A stretch of DNA of 64,000 bases from Uranotaenia lowii (Eukaryota; Arthropoda; Insecta; Diptera; Culicidae). A model generated the notes under the pieces. It made no database searches and had not been told where the DNA came from. It saw only the letters and a program-made list of their open reading frames with translations. Positions 21,686-34,421 of the stretch are shown one piece after another. The stretch is taken from assembly GCF_029784155.1 (NCBI RefSeq), contig NC_073691.1, forward strand, positions 49,210,490 through 49,274,489, in the 5' to 3' direction. Every line of letters starts with the position of its first letter. Within the stretch, counting starts at the first letter, position 1. The translations under genes were made by a program, and so were the position numbers.

Positions 21686-23160
21686 GGAAAAATGTGTACA
21701 TCATGTTGCACTGCGTATATTTATAGATTAAGATGATTTAACGATCATAAGAGTTTTTTTTCCGGATTTTTCCAAATAATATTTTTGTCGCCTGAGAACC
21801 TTGTTGGTTTTTTCTATATTTCTGTAAAGATGATAAGGAGATTAGGAACTACAAAACTGTTCGCCGTGAAAATTTATTTGAGAAAATACGTATTTCCTTG
21901 GAAAAGAGGGATGCCCAGTTCGCCCCGGGTGTTCGTTATGCGCTCATCTCTCCTAAAAAAAATTGTACAGAATAGAATAAATAACTTTAAAAGAGTTTCT
22001 CTTCCGCGAATCAAAATAAGGCGGCGAAAAGCCATCTCCATCGAAAGATAGTAAAAAACGGAAAATTTCTCACGAAATGAGACCTTAATCAAAGCCTGAC
22101 AATCGACGCCATAAGATTATTGGTTTTTTTTTCTTTCTCCATTAGGCTATCGTTTCTTCAAGCGAGCCCACAATTTCCCACAGGATCACATTTCGATGGG
22201 GTTCCAAAAAACCGTAACCTCCCGGAGTATCATATACATAGGTTCATAAAAGGTGCCTCCCAATCTCGCTTTCTTCATTCAATTTCAAAGCGGCGGCATC
22301 GGAACAATTATTGGGAAATAATAACACAAAACACACCGATCCCGGACGGCCCCATTCTCGGAAATGAGAGGTGCACAATAAAACCATCAAAGCATAAGTA
22401 TCCACGCAAGTAGCTCCAACTGGTATTAGGTTTGTGACTCGACGACGCCCGGGAATGGGATAAAAACGTCTAGGGAATCCGGACATTGTTGGATATCAAT
22501 CTGCTCCGAATGGCTCTCACCCCACATTCACAACTTGCCATAGATGATACTTCTAAATGAATAAATAGTTTAGTTTAATGGGTTTTCCACTCTCCGCAGA
22601 ACGCATAGAGTCTTGAGTCTGCGACCAAGCAATTGAATCAATTCCCGATTTATTACACCTCCGGCCCAGCCCAGCCAGAGCTTCCTCCTATTTGTGGCCG
22701 GTTAGAAGATGACGATAACTTACCGATCTCGGTGACTATCTTCTACTTAATATATTTTATTGAGCTCCGAGGAGCAACGAACAACCAATGCAATGAATGG
22801 CGAACGACACGAAGACGTCCATCGTGTTGGCGGCTACCGAGAAAAAAGCGTCATTAAAGAGTGAAGATAATTGCATCCTAATTCCGTCCTGATCATCCCC
22901 CTGGTTTGGTGTTTCGGTTAGGCTCGGGTCGGGAGAAATTAATTACAAACTGTAGGTTTTGGAATTGAATCCGTCCTCAGTTCGAAGGGAATGGAAATGA
23001 CGAAGTCGAAGGTTTTACGGGGCAATTGTCGGGGTCATAAATAAAGAGCATTCTAAATTTGTGCAGATGAGCTTTTTTTTGGTATTTTTAGTTCATATAA
23101 TGGTTTATTCCAGTTGGTTTATTTTTGTTTTTAATATTTGAATGAAAACTGTAGTTTTGA
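21686..23160. other. Non-coding stretch, no gene recognised
   Basis: 22120-23030 is less AT-rich than its surroundings, with short overlapping frames on both strands. No conserved protein, TIRs or RNA gene identified. Confidence 0.35.
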
Positions 23161-23162
23161 TA

Positions 23163-24462
23163 AAGGGTGATACGGTCAAAATTTGGTCAAGGGAAAACGC
23201 GTGTAAATCGGTGAAATCGTTTATTTAAAAAATCAAATAAAATTGATTTTTCAAGTTTAAATTGAATTAAATTCAGGAAAAATACTCAGTTAGGCTTCCG
23301 CTTTTCCAAATCCGAATTTCCGGGCCTTACGCTTAACCCCTGCCATCCGATTTTGTACAGCCGCCTTGTCCACCTTCTTTGCCGCAGAAAGCCAGTTTGT
23401 CTTGAACTGCTGCTCGTCCTTAGCAGTTTTTTGGTCTTCTTTAGGTTCTGCTTGACAATAGCCCAGTATTTCTCAATTGGGCGGAGCTCTGGCGTGTTGG
23501 GAGGGTTTTTGTCCTTGGGAACCACCTGCACGTTGTTGGCGGCGTACCACTCCATGGCCTTTTTACCGTAATGGCAAGATGCCAAATCCGACCAAAACAG
23601 TACGGAACAACCGTGTTTCTTCAGGAAAGGCAGCAGACGTTTATTCGAACACTCTTTCACGCAAATTTCTTGGTTGACAGTCCCGAAAGCTGTGAAAATG
23701 CTGCTTTTCAAGCCACAGGTACAGATGGCTTGCCAAACCAGATATTTCTTTGCGAACTTTGACAGTTTCATGTGCTTTAAAATATCTGCTACCTTTCCCC
23801 TTCCTTTTGCTGTATAAAACTCCTGTCCCGGAAGCTGCTTGTAGTCGGCTTTGACGTAGGTTTCGTCGTCCATTGCCACGCAGTCTTACTTGGTCAGCAT
23901 CGTCGTGTACAGCCTCCGGGATCGAGCTTTGGCCGTCGTATTTTGTTTATCATCGCGATTTGGAGTCACTACCTTCTTGTAAGTCGATAGTCCGGCTCGT
24001 TTTTTGGCTCGATGCACGGTTGTAGACGATACACCCAGCTTATTTGCGGCATCTCGGAGAGAGAGGTTAGGGTTTCGCTTGAAACTACCGGCAACTATCT
24101 TTGTCGTCTCAGCGGCTTCCGGTTTTCGATTTCCCCCCGATCCAGACTTTCTGGCTGTCAACAAACGTTCCCCAAACACTTTAATTACATTTGTGACGGT
24201 TGATTTGGCAACTTTTAGCGATTTTGCCAGCTTTGCGTGCGAGTAGCTCGGATTTTCGCGATGCGCGAGTAAAATGTTGATACGCTGCTCTTCTTCCTTG
24301 GACGGCATTTTGACAACTGAAGAGTGAATTCCAAAATCAAAATAGGAGCAACATTCTACACACACACACACCTTCAAAATGAGGGGTGTTCGGATTTTTA
24401 AATGCAAAATTGAAAGAAATACGTCAAGTTGATATTGACCAAATTTTGACCGTATCACCCTT
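23163..24462 (-). mobile_element. Tc1/mariner-superfamily element, D,D37E type, copy 2
   Basis: A 1300-bp element flanked by TA at 23161-23162 and 24463-24464. It has perfect 28-bp terminal inverted repeats beginning AAGGGTGATACGGTCAAAAT. It is in the same orientation as copy 1. Its termini are the better preserved of the two copies. Confidence 0.95.
23290..24308 (-). pseudogene. D,D37E mariner-like transposase, nonsense and frameshift (copy 2)
   Basis: Start at MPSKEEEQRINILLAHRENP (ATG 24308). N-terminal helix-turn-helix segments include AKLAKSLKVAKSTVTNVIKV and NLSLRDAANKLGVSSTTVHR. The catalytic part has MDDETYVKADYKQLPGQEFY, FWSDLASCHYGKKAMEWY and ELRPIEKYW, with 37 residues between the second Asp and the Glu. 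Lesion one is an in-frame TAA at 23886-23888 (MLTK-stop-DCVAMDD), where copy 1 has TTT. Lesion two is a missing A in the C-terminal A-run (6 A, at 23427-23432 on the plus strand). Restoring one base gives a frame ending in KARKFGFGKAEA and a stop at 23290-23292, about 339 residues. Described as an inactive copy. Confidence 0.92.
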
Positions 24463-24464
24463 TA

Positions 24465-25045
24465 GCTATCGCTTATGTTATAAGTAGTTATATAAGGACT
24501 TCACGAACAAAACGAATATAGATTAATTTTGTTCCACAAATGAAACCTGCGTTGTATGTAACTGCGTTTTCAACAGAAAGCTTATGATGTGCTTCGAAAA
24601 AATTTATTTTTTCAGATTTTTCTTTAAAGTACCTTTCGATTTTTTCAATGAGACTTGTGTTTTGTCAGGTTTGGTCAGATATTGAAAAGATTTTGGTATT
24701 AATTTTTTTTTCTGGATTTAGTTTTATAAAATTTAACATTAAAAACGATTTGGTGCCCGGGCCAACTTGTTTTTCTATACCTTTCATTCAACCTTTATGT
24801 GAATCTTTAAAAGCATGCACCAAAATGAGCATGAAACCTTTTGGTATCTATAGGCGGAACTCAGAACTCAGAAGATCAATTTGAAAAAGATAAAAAAAAG
24901 GTCTTGGTAAATGCTTTAAGAAATCCAGTCTGGGAAAACTTACTTCTAACTAGAGCCCTTTTCACGCTTGATATGTTCTTCGAACTTTGTTTGTAGGAAC
25001 CTTCACTTTATTATTAGATAATGAAATGTCCTTAAACTGAGCCAA
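24465..25045. other. AT-rich non-coding stretch
   Basis: No gene, RNA or clear repeat identified. Short frames only. Confidence 0.4.
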
Positions 25046-25205
25046 ACCTCCCAGTCGGCAAACAGCGAACCAAAATTTATGACAACAAATCACACCGTGT
25101 GGGCTACCAAGGAAGTGTTCTTGATTTTTTTTTTAAAAAAAAAAGGAAACCGACAACAAAACTAGGAATTTCTTTACGGTCAGGCCCAATTAGTCGGCCC
25201 CTGTC
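25046..25205 (-). repeat. Dispersed repeat, inverted partner of 16597-16770
   Basis: Read on the minus strand it gives CCTTGGTAGC, GTGTGATTTGTTGTC, TAAATTTTGG and GTTTGCCGACTGGGAGGTTT in the same order as the partner. It contains an A/T homopolymer run not present in the partner. Confidence 0.7.
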
Positions 25206-28200
25206 AAATTCGTTGGTTTCTTATCCAGAAGGCAGCGGCGGTCAGAGACCCGTCTGAGTGTCCTCAGAGAGGTCAGTCGTAAAACGATGATAAAGATGAA
25301 GGTGGCATCGCTGCTGTAGGTAAAGTGGTCGATCCGTTGCAGATGTTTCGATTTTGTTTGTATAAATTCAAATATATTGGCTTAGTCTGTGAAGCCATGT
25401 TATTTTCTACTGATACTTGATTTGAAAATCTTGCAATAACCGCTTCAAACGATAAGCAAAAGCTCACCTTTCTTAAATCTATGGAGCCGTTTTCCTCCGA
25501 TTGAAACATGTGTTCGTCAAAACATTTTATGCCCTTTATCCCTCGCAAATCTGCCTAATTTTATATTTTATACTGCCTAAATCGGCTGCCTCAATTTGTT
25601 TACAAAATAAACACTGTTACACCGGAAAAACGGCCACCTGTGCGCCCGAGATCTGGAGATGGCCCTACTTCTGGGATGTCCCTTTATCGGCGCTCGACCC
25701 TCACCTACGCAACGTACCACACCGCCATTAGGAAGCTATTTAGCTACCCAGGAGGATGTTCTGCTAATCCGGTAATGATCTCCGGCTGCCAAAATCTGGG
25801 CTCCTGAACTGTGCCTACATCACACAGACACTTCATACGAGGAGGGAGCAAGTGTACAAATTGTTTCTGGCCCTGCTGATTCAACCCAGAATCATCCCTG
25901 GCCGGAATGGTTTCCAAATGCTGGTTCTCGGAACATAAACATCGTACTTTATTAGCGGCTTAAAACTGCCAAAGGTACATATACTTTCGTCCTGCGTCGT
26001 CATCCCTTAGCAGAACATCCTTTTTTTCGGGTGACGGCGACGTCGAGACGCCACGCATATCCTCCGTACAAGGGGTGGAAATCTCAATCCGATTTGAATG
26101 TTCCTAATCGGGCCGTTTGGAAAAATAAGAGCTTCCATAAAATTATGATAATAACAAAAAATAATACCACCGATTTGAGCAAAAAAAACATGGAAGGAGG
26201 ATAAAAAAGTTCGAACGAGGTGCAAGTGTTTTTGGGGTGAACTTTCACTTGTGCTAAATTTTTTCGGTGGATGTGGGGGATGTGTTAACATTTTCTCAGC
26301 TTCTCTAGAGGGTTGAAGATGCAGATATGAACTATCGAAAAATAAAAAAAACAATAAATTAACTTAAAATCGACAAAAAAATTAATTTTGGAAAATTAAA
26401 ACTTAAACTTAAAAAAAACCCGAAATTTGAAAAATGATTGAAAAGTTTGTAATTTTCAAAGAAATTCAAGAATAAATAAAAAAAAAAATAACAAACGAGA
26501 TGGATATCTATGATGACATTTTTTTAAACCAAAATTCACTACAATACCAGGCAACAGGTTTCGTTCCTGCATCCTAGTTTTCCCATGATCAAGTATTAAA
26601 TCACAAAACGCAGCGCTTGACCTAAAAGAAGGGGCGAACAGATTTGTTTTCTCAAGTGGTTCCTCGGGATTCGAACGGAAAAAGGCTTTTCTGCTTTTTT
26701 GGGTTGTTTGATCCTGTCCTATTTATGTCATTCGAGAATTCATTTTTGGCTGCAGTTGAAAAGGGTGGTGTCCTTAAAAATGTTCGGTATGGAATCTCAA
26801 GTGGACTTTAGCATCATGCACTTTGATGTCGTTGTTATTTTAACGTGTGACAGGTTCACACGGCTAGGTGTTAAAAGGATAAGAGGGAAGTGCATTACAC
26901 TTGCAGTTGCTGCAGGGTGCTAAAGATGTATCAAAATAAAGTCGAAAATCCTCACTAATTTTACAAAGGGTAAAGGCCCGAAGTGGAAAAAAGCCTGCCC
27001 TTCAAACTCAAACAGTAACTTAGGCGGAATTTCACCAAAGAATTTTATTAATTGCTTAAACAGGTTACAGTGCCGAAATTTGACCAAAGTTGAAAAAAAA
27101 AAACAAATTAGTGAATGAGTTTATTAGACTGAAATACTGCAAAAATTTGATTTTGGCTGAAGGAACACAATTTTTACCTTAACCATGCAATATTTTTTTA
27201 TATTCGACTAGCCAGATAGAGGAAAACTAGAACATTGCCCTGAATTACAAACGAATGTACGGACTCATATGGTTTGCAATTTATATTTGTTGCTACTCAC
27301 GATTTCTTCCGGAGAAATTCCTGGACCCGATCCTTTGAGGCCACATTTCAACAAAACCAAAACCGATGGGAGATACGAATCAAACAGCAGCGCCACAAAG
27401 TCCTCCATAGATGAGTTTAAAGAATTTGGGAAGCATTTGATTTTTTACTAAAATTTACTAAAAAATGTGCAAACAGGTCCCAACAATTCAATTTTTTAAA
27501 AGATCTCTGAAGTAAATAGCGTTTTACGAAAATTTTCCCCTTTTTGTTAACATTTTTCCTAAGTACAAAACGTCAAAAGCCCAGAATATGATAGTATTTA
27601 AGAAGGAATGATTCAGAGTCGAGAATCACTTAGGATAAGCGACAAGATTATTACAATTATTAGCCATTAGTCTAAGTTCGCTTATGAGGACTTACATACT
27701 GAAGTGAATAAACGATATCTCATTTCCAAACCAATTCCCTGTTGCTAAATTATGGAATTCAACAACATTTATTTCCAGAAATTTCTGCACAAGTGATACA
27801 AGATATCTTGGGCCTTTAAAAAAGTTATTGGGCCTTTAGGTTTTAGGCAAGGCCTTATTCAGGAGGGAGGAGCAATGGAGAGCTGGGGGTTACGATCATT
27901 CTCATTATAATTGCAGTCCTAAACTTTTTATTCGATTTAAAAAAAAATTCCAATCACTTTATGCAATTTACTATAATTACCAGAGCATTGAAATTTCATT
28001 TCCCGTGTTCTTGGACATAAGACTGAGTCGATTTGGGGTCATTTATGAATTCCTTAAATCCTGGGGTCTTAAAAGCTCCGTTTTGGTTCCGAATTACGAT
28101 TTTTTGCAGAATATTTAATTTACATTTAGTTGAATGAACTTGAACTTAAAAGTTTGTATAGGAAAAGTGAATATTTTGAACCTAAAAATTATCATCGTTT

Positions 28201-28460
28201 TTGTTTCTTCTGTGGAACCGGGCTTGTTGATGGGTTGTGTGTCAAGTGTCAACTTTTAAATGATCCAAATAAAATTTCCGCTCAACAACTTTGTCGAAGA
28301 CTGTTAATTCGTATCTTATTAGGCAAAAAAGTTATTAGCTGTTTGACAGGGGTATGTCTTTTGGCATAGAAAAACAAAAAATTCAGTTGACATCACTGCC
28401 ATGCCTCGCGAAATATTGCTTAAAAAAAGGCATGCAATGCCACGCAAGGCATCTAGCATA
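25206..28460. other. Non-coding stretch, no gene recognised
   Basis: 25600-26080 is less AT-rich; the rest is AT-rich. The frame 28130-28369 contains CFFCGTGLVDGLCVKC, a possible zinc-ribbon spacing, but has no other support. 28380-28460 repeats GGCATGC/GGCATC words. No confident feature. Confidence 0.35.
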
Positions 28461-28942
28461 AGGTTGCCAGAATTTTTTCAGCATGTATCCGGGCTGGACA
28501 ATCCGGGAAATTTTTTATAAAAAACCTGGCAAAATCCGAGAATTTCATTTCTAAATCGAGACCAAAAATCCGGGCAATGTCCGGGCAAATTTAATCAAAA
28601 ACCCAGAAATTACTCAACAAATATCAAAACTAAAGAGTTGAAAAAAATTAATTTTTTCATCAAAATTCAAAAACCAGTTTGAAATCCTATTTTAGTCTTA
28701 TAAAAACCCTTTCATGATTATTTTTGCAAAATCTGCTCAATCATTTTTGTTTTGGTGACTTAATTAAAAAAGTTTACAACACAATTATTTTTTTTTACTT
28801 TTAGGTACTATTTGCCAAATAAAGTAAAAAAATCCGGGTATTTTCTAATGAAATTCGGGCAACCGGACCGGGCCGGACTGTTCTTAAATTGTGTATCAAA
28901 TATCCGGGCAAACCCGGATAAAACCGGGCAAACTGGCAACCT
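28461..28942 (+). mobile_element. MITE of the AGGTTGCCAG family
   Basis: A 482-bp non-coding element between TA dinucleotides (28459-28460, 28943-28944). Its short terminal inverted repeat is AGGTTGCCAG/CTGGCAACCT. The interior holds many CCGGG/CCCGG words (ATCCGGGC, GGGCAAACCCGGATAAAACC). The TA target suggests mobilisation by a Tc1/mariner-type transposase, but these termini match neither transposon family in the window. Confidence 0.85.
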
Positions 28943-28944
28943 TA

Positions 28945-29805
28945 ATCTAACAGTGATGTTAAATGTTATTCTGAACTTATTTTATTTAATATACATAGTC
29001 ATCTCAATTCTGTTTCAGTTTTCTTATCTGATTGTTTCTAACGATTATGCTGCTCTTTTTCAGCTTAATCTTCATTCGAAATTCATGTTTACGATTCTCT
29101 ATTTATTTTTCAACAGAAACAGTTGTTCATAAAAACATTTTTCATCTTTTATAATTTGATTTGAATTATCTTTCAAATTTCATTCCTTCATTCTTAAATT
29201 TCATAAAATCACCTAAAACTGGTTGAGATAATGGTTTTGATTCTCATTGCCCGCAATAAACTTTTTTTGCAATTTGGAAAACCAAACCTTGATTGGAAAT
29301 AATGATTTTCTTTTGATTTGAGAAAGTGAATTGTGATTCTGAATTCATATAAGGATCAGGTTCAGAGGGATTCAAGTGATTTTTTTTTGTCAAATCAGAT
29401 AAAAATGGGTATTTGAAAACTTAAAACATATATGTATCTATTTACTCACTGCAGAATGAGCATTCCATAGAAAAATCATCTTGGATTAGTAAGGAATTAT
29501 TCAAAGTTCGATAAAAAAACACAAAATTAACTCACATAATTGATGATAAATATTGGCGTTAAATAAGAATATTTGGCAGGTTTGTTTTTTTCTTAATAAA
29601 GATGCCTGGTTTCGTCCAGAAAGCTTATTGTAGAAAACAACCATCAAAGTTGAAATAATTTCAAAATTTTTTAGCTCATTGAAAACTGACGACCAAAAAT
29701 TAAAATCTTGTTCTGTTTGGAATCAGTAGAGAGTTACTTACACAATTGTTGTGAAAGGAGGAATCATTATGGTTTTTGTGAAGCATCGGGCAAAGGCAAG
29801 GCAAG
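28945..29805. other. AT-rich non-coding stretch
   Basis: No gene, RNA or structured repeat seen. Confidence 0.4.
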
Positions 29806-29885
29806 GCAAACGGGCTTATAATATATGTAGCTTAGTTGGCAAGTCAGTTGCTTCCTGAGCCGATGTCCGTGAGCCGATCCCAAGC
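29806..29885 (+). mobile_element. tRNA-like SINE head
   Basis: TAGCTTAGTTGGCAAGTC is a good A-box match. GTGAGCCGATCCC lies where a B box is expected but is poorly conserved. It is preceded by a GGCAA-rich run (about 29789-29809). Confidence 0.5.
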
Positions 29886-30770
29886 AACCAGAATTCCCTT
29901 AAAAAGGTTCCATAGAAGCTTAATCAGCTCTCGTTTGTGTCTGAAGAGAATGCTAATCAGCCCAAAATTTAAGTTCTTAAAGCTACTTTCAAGTTCGTTT
30001 AGGTGGCTGTAGAGAACGCTATTCAGCTTCTAAGGGAATGTCAAGAAACATCTACGCGCCGAAAAAAAAATCCGATTGACAGATTGCTCTGACATTCAGA
30101 TGTCAGATTGCTAGGTTGCCATGGTCTATCTCATTGGTTTTAATTATATTGTTTTGATTACGTCTAGAGCATTGAACCGCTGCTCTCTAGGTGCAATGGA
30201 ACTCACGAGCCTCTCGACCAATCCAGCAATAGTTGATTGCCACTGTAATAATTAGTATTCAAACTTAATGTCATTTGAGATGATTGAATAGGTTGGTCAA
30301 TAGATTGTACCTTATTTCGTTTAAAGGACTTTCAGTACACAATATGAATAGAAACAAAAATTCGCATCATCAAAAATTTGTTCGAATATCTTAACATTTA
30401 TAAGAAAAATTTGAGAAAATCTTGAATCGAATTCCATTTGTAAATATCAGTACAGATACAAACAAAACAAATACCATGACAAGAAATTGACAGACATTTT
30501 TGACATGTCGCTTAGAATTTCCCCACAGGTTCTTTAAAACGCCTTCAAGTATCTTAATGGTGCGTTTTAGAATGTTACGCGAACGTTATGGACCTTCTTG
30601 AAAGAAGTTCCATTAAAAGCGCTTAGAAGTTCCGTTATCGATAGTTTAACCTTTCAAAGGGAGATGGAAGTTCGTTAGTAACTTTTACGCGACAAAATTC
30701 ACCTGGAGCTTCCGTAAAACATTTTTTCAGCCAAATGTGAACTTCGGAGTTCCATCTTTAAGTAAAAATA
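29886..30770 (+). repeat. Dispersed repeat following the SINE-like head
   Basis: The first part (to about 30070) shares AGCCCAAAATTTAAGTTCTT with 10805-10930 in opposite orientation. The last part (30525-30770) is rich in AAGTTCC/GGAACTT words (GAAGTTCCATTAAAAGCGCT). Whether the whole interval is one element cannot be decided by eye. Confidence 0.4.
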
Positions 30771-33700
30771 CGACTTTTGGTAGCTTGGGATGTCTTTGGG
30801 ATAATTTATGGAAAAAAATTTAGGGAGTTTTTATTTCCAATAGGAAAAATTTCCAAAGTTGTGCAAAATGTCATGATAAAAAAGCATATGTGGCTAACAT
30901 TTTTAACAGTCGGGCCGCATTTTGGATATAAGATTCGGTCGCGGGCCAAAAAAATATTTTTCTTTAATATTCAAGGAAGAAACAGAATACGCTGCTATAA
31001 AAATTATATATTTAAATTGAACATTAGTAGTTAAAATCGCCGCCATTTCCAAAGTATTTACGGGTTTACCTTTGTTTACCTTAGTTTACCGGTCTCCCTG
31101 AAAAATTTTCTAGGTGCTTCGAATTAAAATAAAAAAAACATTACATGGAATGGAATTGTTGAAAAAATTCACAAGCTTTCGACATTACATATTAAAAGTA
31201 CTTATAAGCACGGACCTCCTGAATGAACTCTTGCGATTTTTTTTTTGATCATTGGGATTACATCTATGGGGTCATTCATCCCTCAGTTTTTCGAGTTGAA
31301 TCTCAAAATTTGCCATTTTTGCACACATAAATATAAAATTTCAGTGGAATATTTCATAATATAAAATTTTGATTTGATATGTGTATCGGGAAAGTCATTC
31401 ATAAACATTTAATCAATTGTAGTATATTTTTAAGAACACGTTACAGTACTAAGCAATTTAACTTTGATTTGATTTTCATAACTATTGATGTTAAGCAAAA
31501 AAGATAATTGAACATTAAATTCTTACGTAACCGAGTATCAAGTTTTCGAATAATTAGCAAATGTAGTTAAATTTAGATTTTGTTTTTGTGTAACATTTTT
31601 TTAACGGTAAAACCAATAATACGAAAAGCTTTGCAATGTACTGTTAATTTGATTTAATTATAATCATCATTTACTAAGTTTGAAGTGAAAATATCGGTAA
31701 AAACTATTTTCCATGTTTGAAAGCCTTTAATTGAGTTTCAAATAGGCTAAATTTAGTATGTAGTTAAATATTTTTTTATATTATTTAAAATGTAGTTTTG
31801 AAGTTTTAAAAAATATGTTATTTCAAAAACTCACATACAAACACCTCTCCTGATAAAATGATAGTTTTGGTTGTTTCACATGAAAGTTAAACTTTTTTTC
31901 TCTATATAGGTATAGTTTGAAAGGTTTTTTGTATGGTCGTTATATGATAGTTTTTCGACATTTAAAAAAACGGACATTTTCTTTGAGAAAGCCTGTATAA
32001 AACAAATGGCTAAAGACCCTATCAAATGGTTAAGTTCAAATAAAGAAAGAACATAGGAACAGTAGGAAGACCAAGGGAATTACATGATGGTAAAATTTAA
32101 TTTGTTTTTGAGGCCTAAAAATAAGAAGGAATTTTTGTTATATTTTTGCCCCTAAATGTATGCAGCAACATTGTCCATCTTTTGGGTATATTTGTTTTTG
32201 AAAGAAAACTTTGAAAAATTCAATTGAGTTAAAAAAAATTACTGGTATTGATGTTTTAAGCCTTTTGTGATTATATGATGTACAGATAAGCAACAAAATT
32301 TACATTTTTGCGAGGTGCAAAGACTTTAAGAGCTTATTTTCACTAGTATAATTATAAGTGAACTGATAGCAATTAGTTTTTTTTATCAGATCTTGTTTTC
32401 CTTTAAAAAAGCTTAAAATTGATTAACCCTTCGTTTCATAAAGTTACAAATTTGCAACAATTAATTAAAACTGTTCTAAACTTCACATTTAGCTAAAAAG
32501 TCAATTTTTTTTTCGATGGAAATAATATTTCTAACTTCAAGATCACGTTCAACTAAAAAAAAATTCTTTCAGTGTTTAAAGGTACTAAAAAAACCAACTT
32601 GAATCTGAAAAATATGGAATGTGGAAAAAGCCTTATTTTTCAAATTTTTGGCCTAGTGTAATTCATATTGAGAATTTTTTTTCGACTCAAAAAAAATATT
32701 TTCGTATTCCCACTAAAGTAATTTACATAATAAACAAAATTTGAGAATTTTTTTTTGTTTTTTCTCTGATATAATGGGTTTTCAATAACTGTTGCAAATT
32801 TGCAACACCATGCAACGGTAGTACCCTAGCTAGTTATATGGGTTCCATAGTGTGTTTTAGAAACTTGCATCGTTAAACAGTGAATTTGTTTTGTTTCCCG
32901 ATGAAAGTGTTTTCGTTATTAATGATTTATTATCATGTTAAGGCTGTATAAAGAGGGGGGGGGGGATGAAAATTGAGCCCCCCCCCCCTTCCCCCCTCTG
33001 AATAAAGAGGGCCCCCGAGGTGAAAAAAATTAAAGTTTTGCTCTAAACCGTTATCAAAACTAGAAAAATATTATTAAAAGTTCAAAATATATAAAATTTT
33101 TAACTAGGACGGGTCCGAATAATTAACTTATTTAGGATTTGTAATTCAGCGTTTGTGAAACACATTATTTTAATTTTTTTTCCACGGCCCGTTGGTATAA
33201 CAAACACATATTTTGAATAAAACAAATTGTCGGATGCCTTCATAACTTGCAAAATAAGCATACATCAATTTTCAAAAGTTCTATATTATTTAACGTGATT
33301 CAAATTCAAGTACGGGGCTTTATCCAGAGAGTTTAAAAATCTAATAACAAACAACGAATACATTTTTTTTTATTTTTCCACTTGCAAATTCAGTACTATC
33401 TGCCAACATTCGATAAACGAGTTTTGAAGTATTGTTTTGCCTTTTTTTCTTAGAGATGAATGAATGATTTGATTTAAAATTACAATGCTCATTATTTTTT
33501 ACTAAAGTATGAGCCGTTTCTTATAATCAATCGTCGAAATATGCTCTTTATTTATACTATTCAACCTTTTCCTGGAACCTCTGAAAGTGGATTTTAATTT
33601 GAAACTTTTTGTTATTGAATTTAGTTTTATTTTTATTTCTTTTTTATTCTTAAACTGATTTCAAGTTTGAATTCTAATTTTAGAATAATTTTTTAAAATT

Positions 33701-33994
33701 CTAATGCTTATTCCGAAGAAATCTTTATTGTTCTTTTAATTTTGCCAACAAATGATATTTAATAGTTTAATGTAATTTCAATACTCAAGTTTGTTTATTA
33801 AAACTGGCATATAGTTATGGTATGATTTAAGATTTAGAATCTTTATCAGAACCAATTTAAATACGTTTTCGAAATTGATTTGTGTTGGTTTGTTCAAGGT
33901 TATGTTCGGAAAAGTTGCATAGGTAAGAAGCTTTCCATTTAGCACCTTCAAGCAAACGTGAAGAATAATTTCCTCAGTAGGTGGTATATTATCG
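30771..33994. other. AT-rich non-coding stretch
   Basis: Over 3 kb without a credible gene, mostly poly-A/T-rich text with short frames. The one distinctive structure is the G/C hairpin at 32954-33005. Confidence 0.45.
32954..33005. repeat. Poly-G/poly-C tract able to form a hairpin
   Basis: A run of 11 Gs is followed 13 bases later by a run of 12 Cs and then TTCCCCCCTCT, in otherwise AT-rich sequence. The two runs can pair, or the G-run may form other structures. Homopolymer lengths could contain assembly errors. Confidence 0.7.
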
Positions 33995-34019
33995 CATAAC
34001 TACTCCTAGCTGATTTCTC

Positions 34020-34396
34020 GAGAGTCTTTGTAGTCTAGTGGATAAGCTGGTGCGAGTCTGGTTCCGATGAGCCAGGCTGGGTTCGATTCCCGGTATCGGC
34101 GAGACAACTTTTGGGTTTGAATCCCATAAGAAGCCGACAGGTAAGATGTGTTTCCTCTTATAACTGATTATATAAATATTTAACCAGCTGCCAGCTGGCC
34201 AGGTATATTCACGGATGAAAGAATACCTCTAAGTAACATGATTGACTCGTTCTTCCAAAATATACCTAAATCAACAAAACACATCACTCCATAACAGTTC
34301 ATACAAAGCCATGGGGTCGGTCCAAGAATGCATGTGAGCACATACTTAGGCAGAAACTGCGGTGAATCCGCGCACCCATGGTGGATAACCAACATA
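34020..34396 (+). mobile_element. tRNA-derived SINE with target-site duplication
   Basis: The 377-bp element begins with a tRNA-like head: A box TAGTCTAGTGGATAAGCTGG and B box GGGTTCGATTCCC at 34079-34091. A body follows and includes ACTGATTATATAA, CAGCTGGCCAGGTATATTCA and GCAGAAACTGCGGTGAATCC. It is flanked by a 25-bp direct repeat, CATAACTACTCCTAGCTGAT and following bases, at 33995-34019 and 34397-34421, with three mismatches. A second copy lies reversed at 59780-60118. Confidence 0.88.
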
Positions 34397-34421
34397 CATA
34401 ACTACTCCCAGCTAAATTCTC

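Noticed and set aside
34020..34110. Functional tRNA gene
   Set aside because: The A and B boxes are good, but the flanking stems do not close as an acceptor stem, and the unit is followed by a SINE body with a target duplication.
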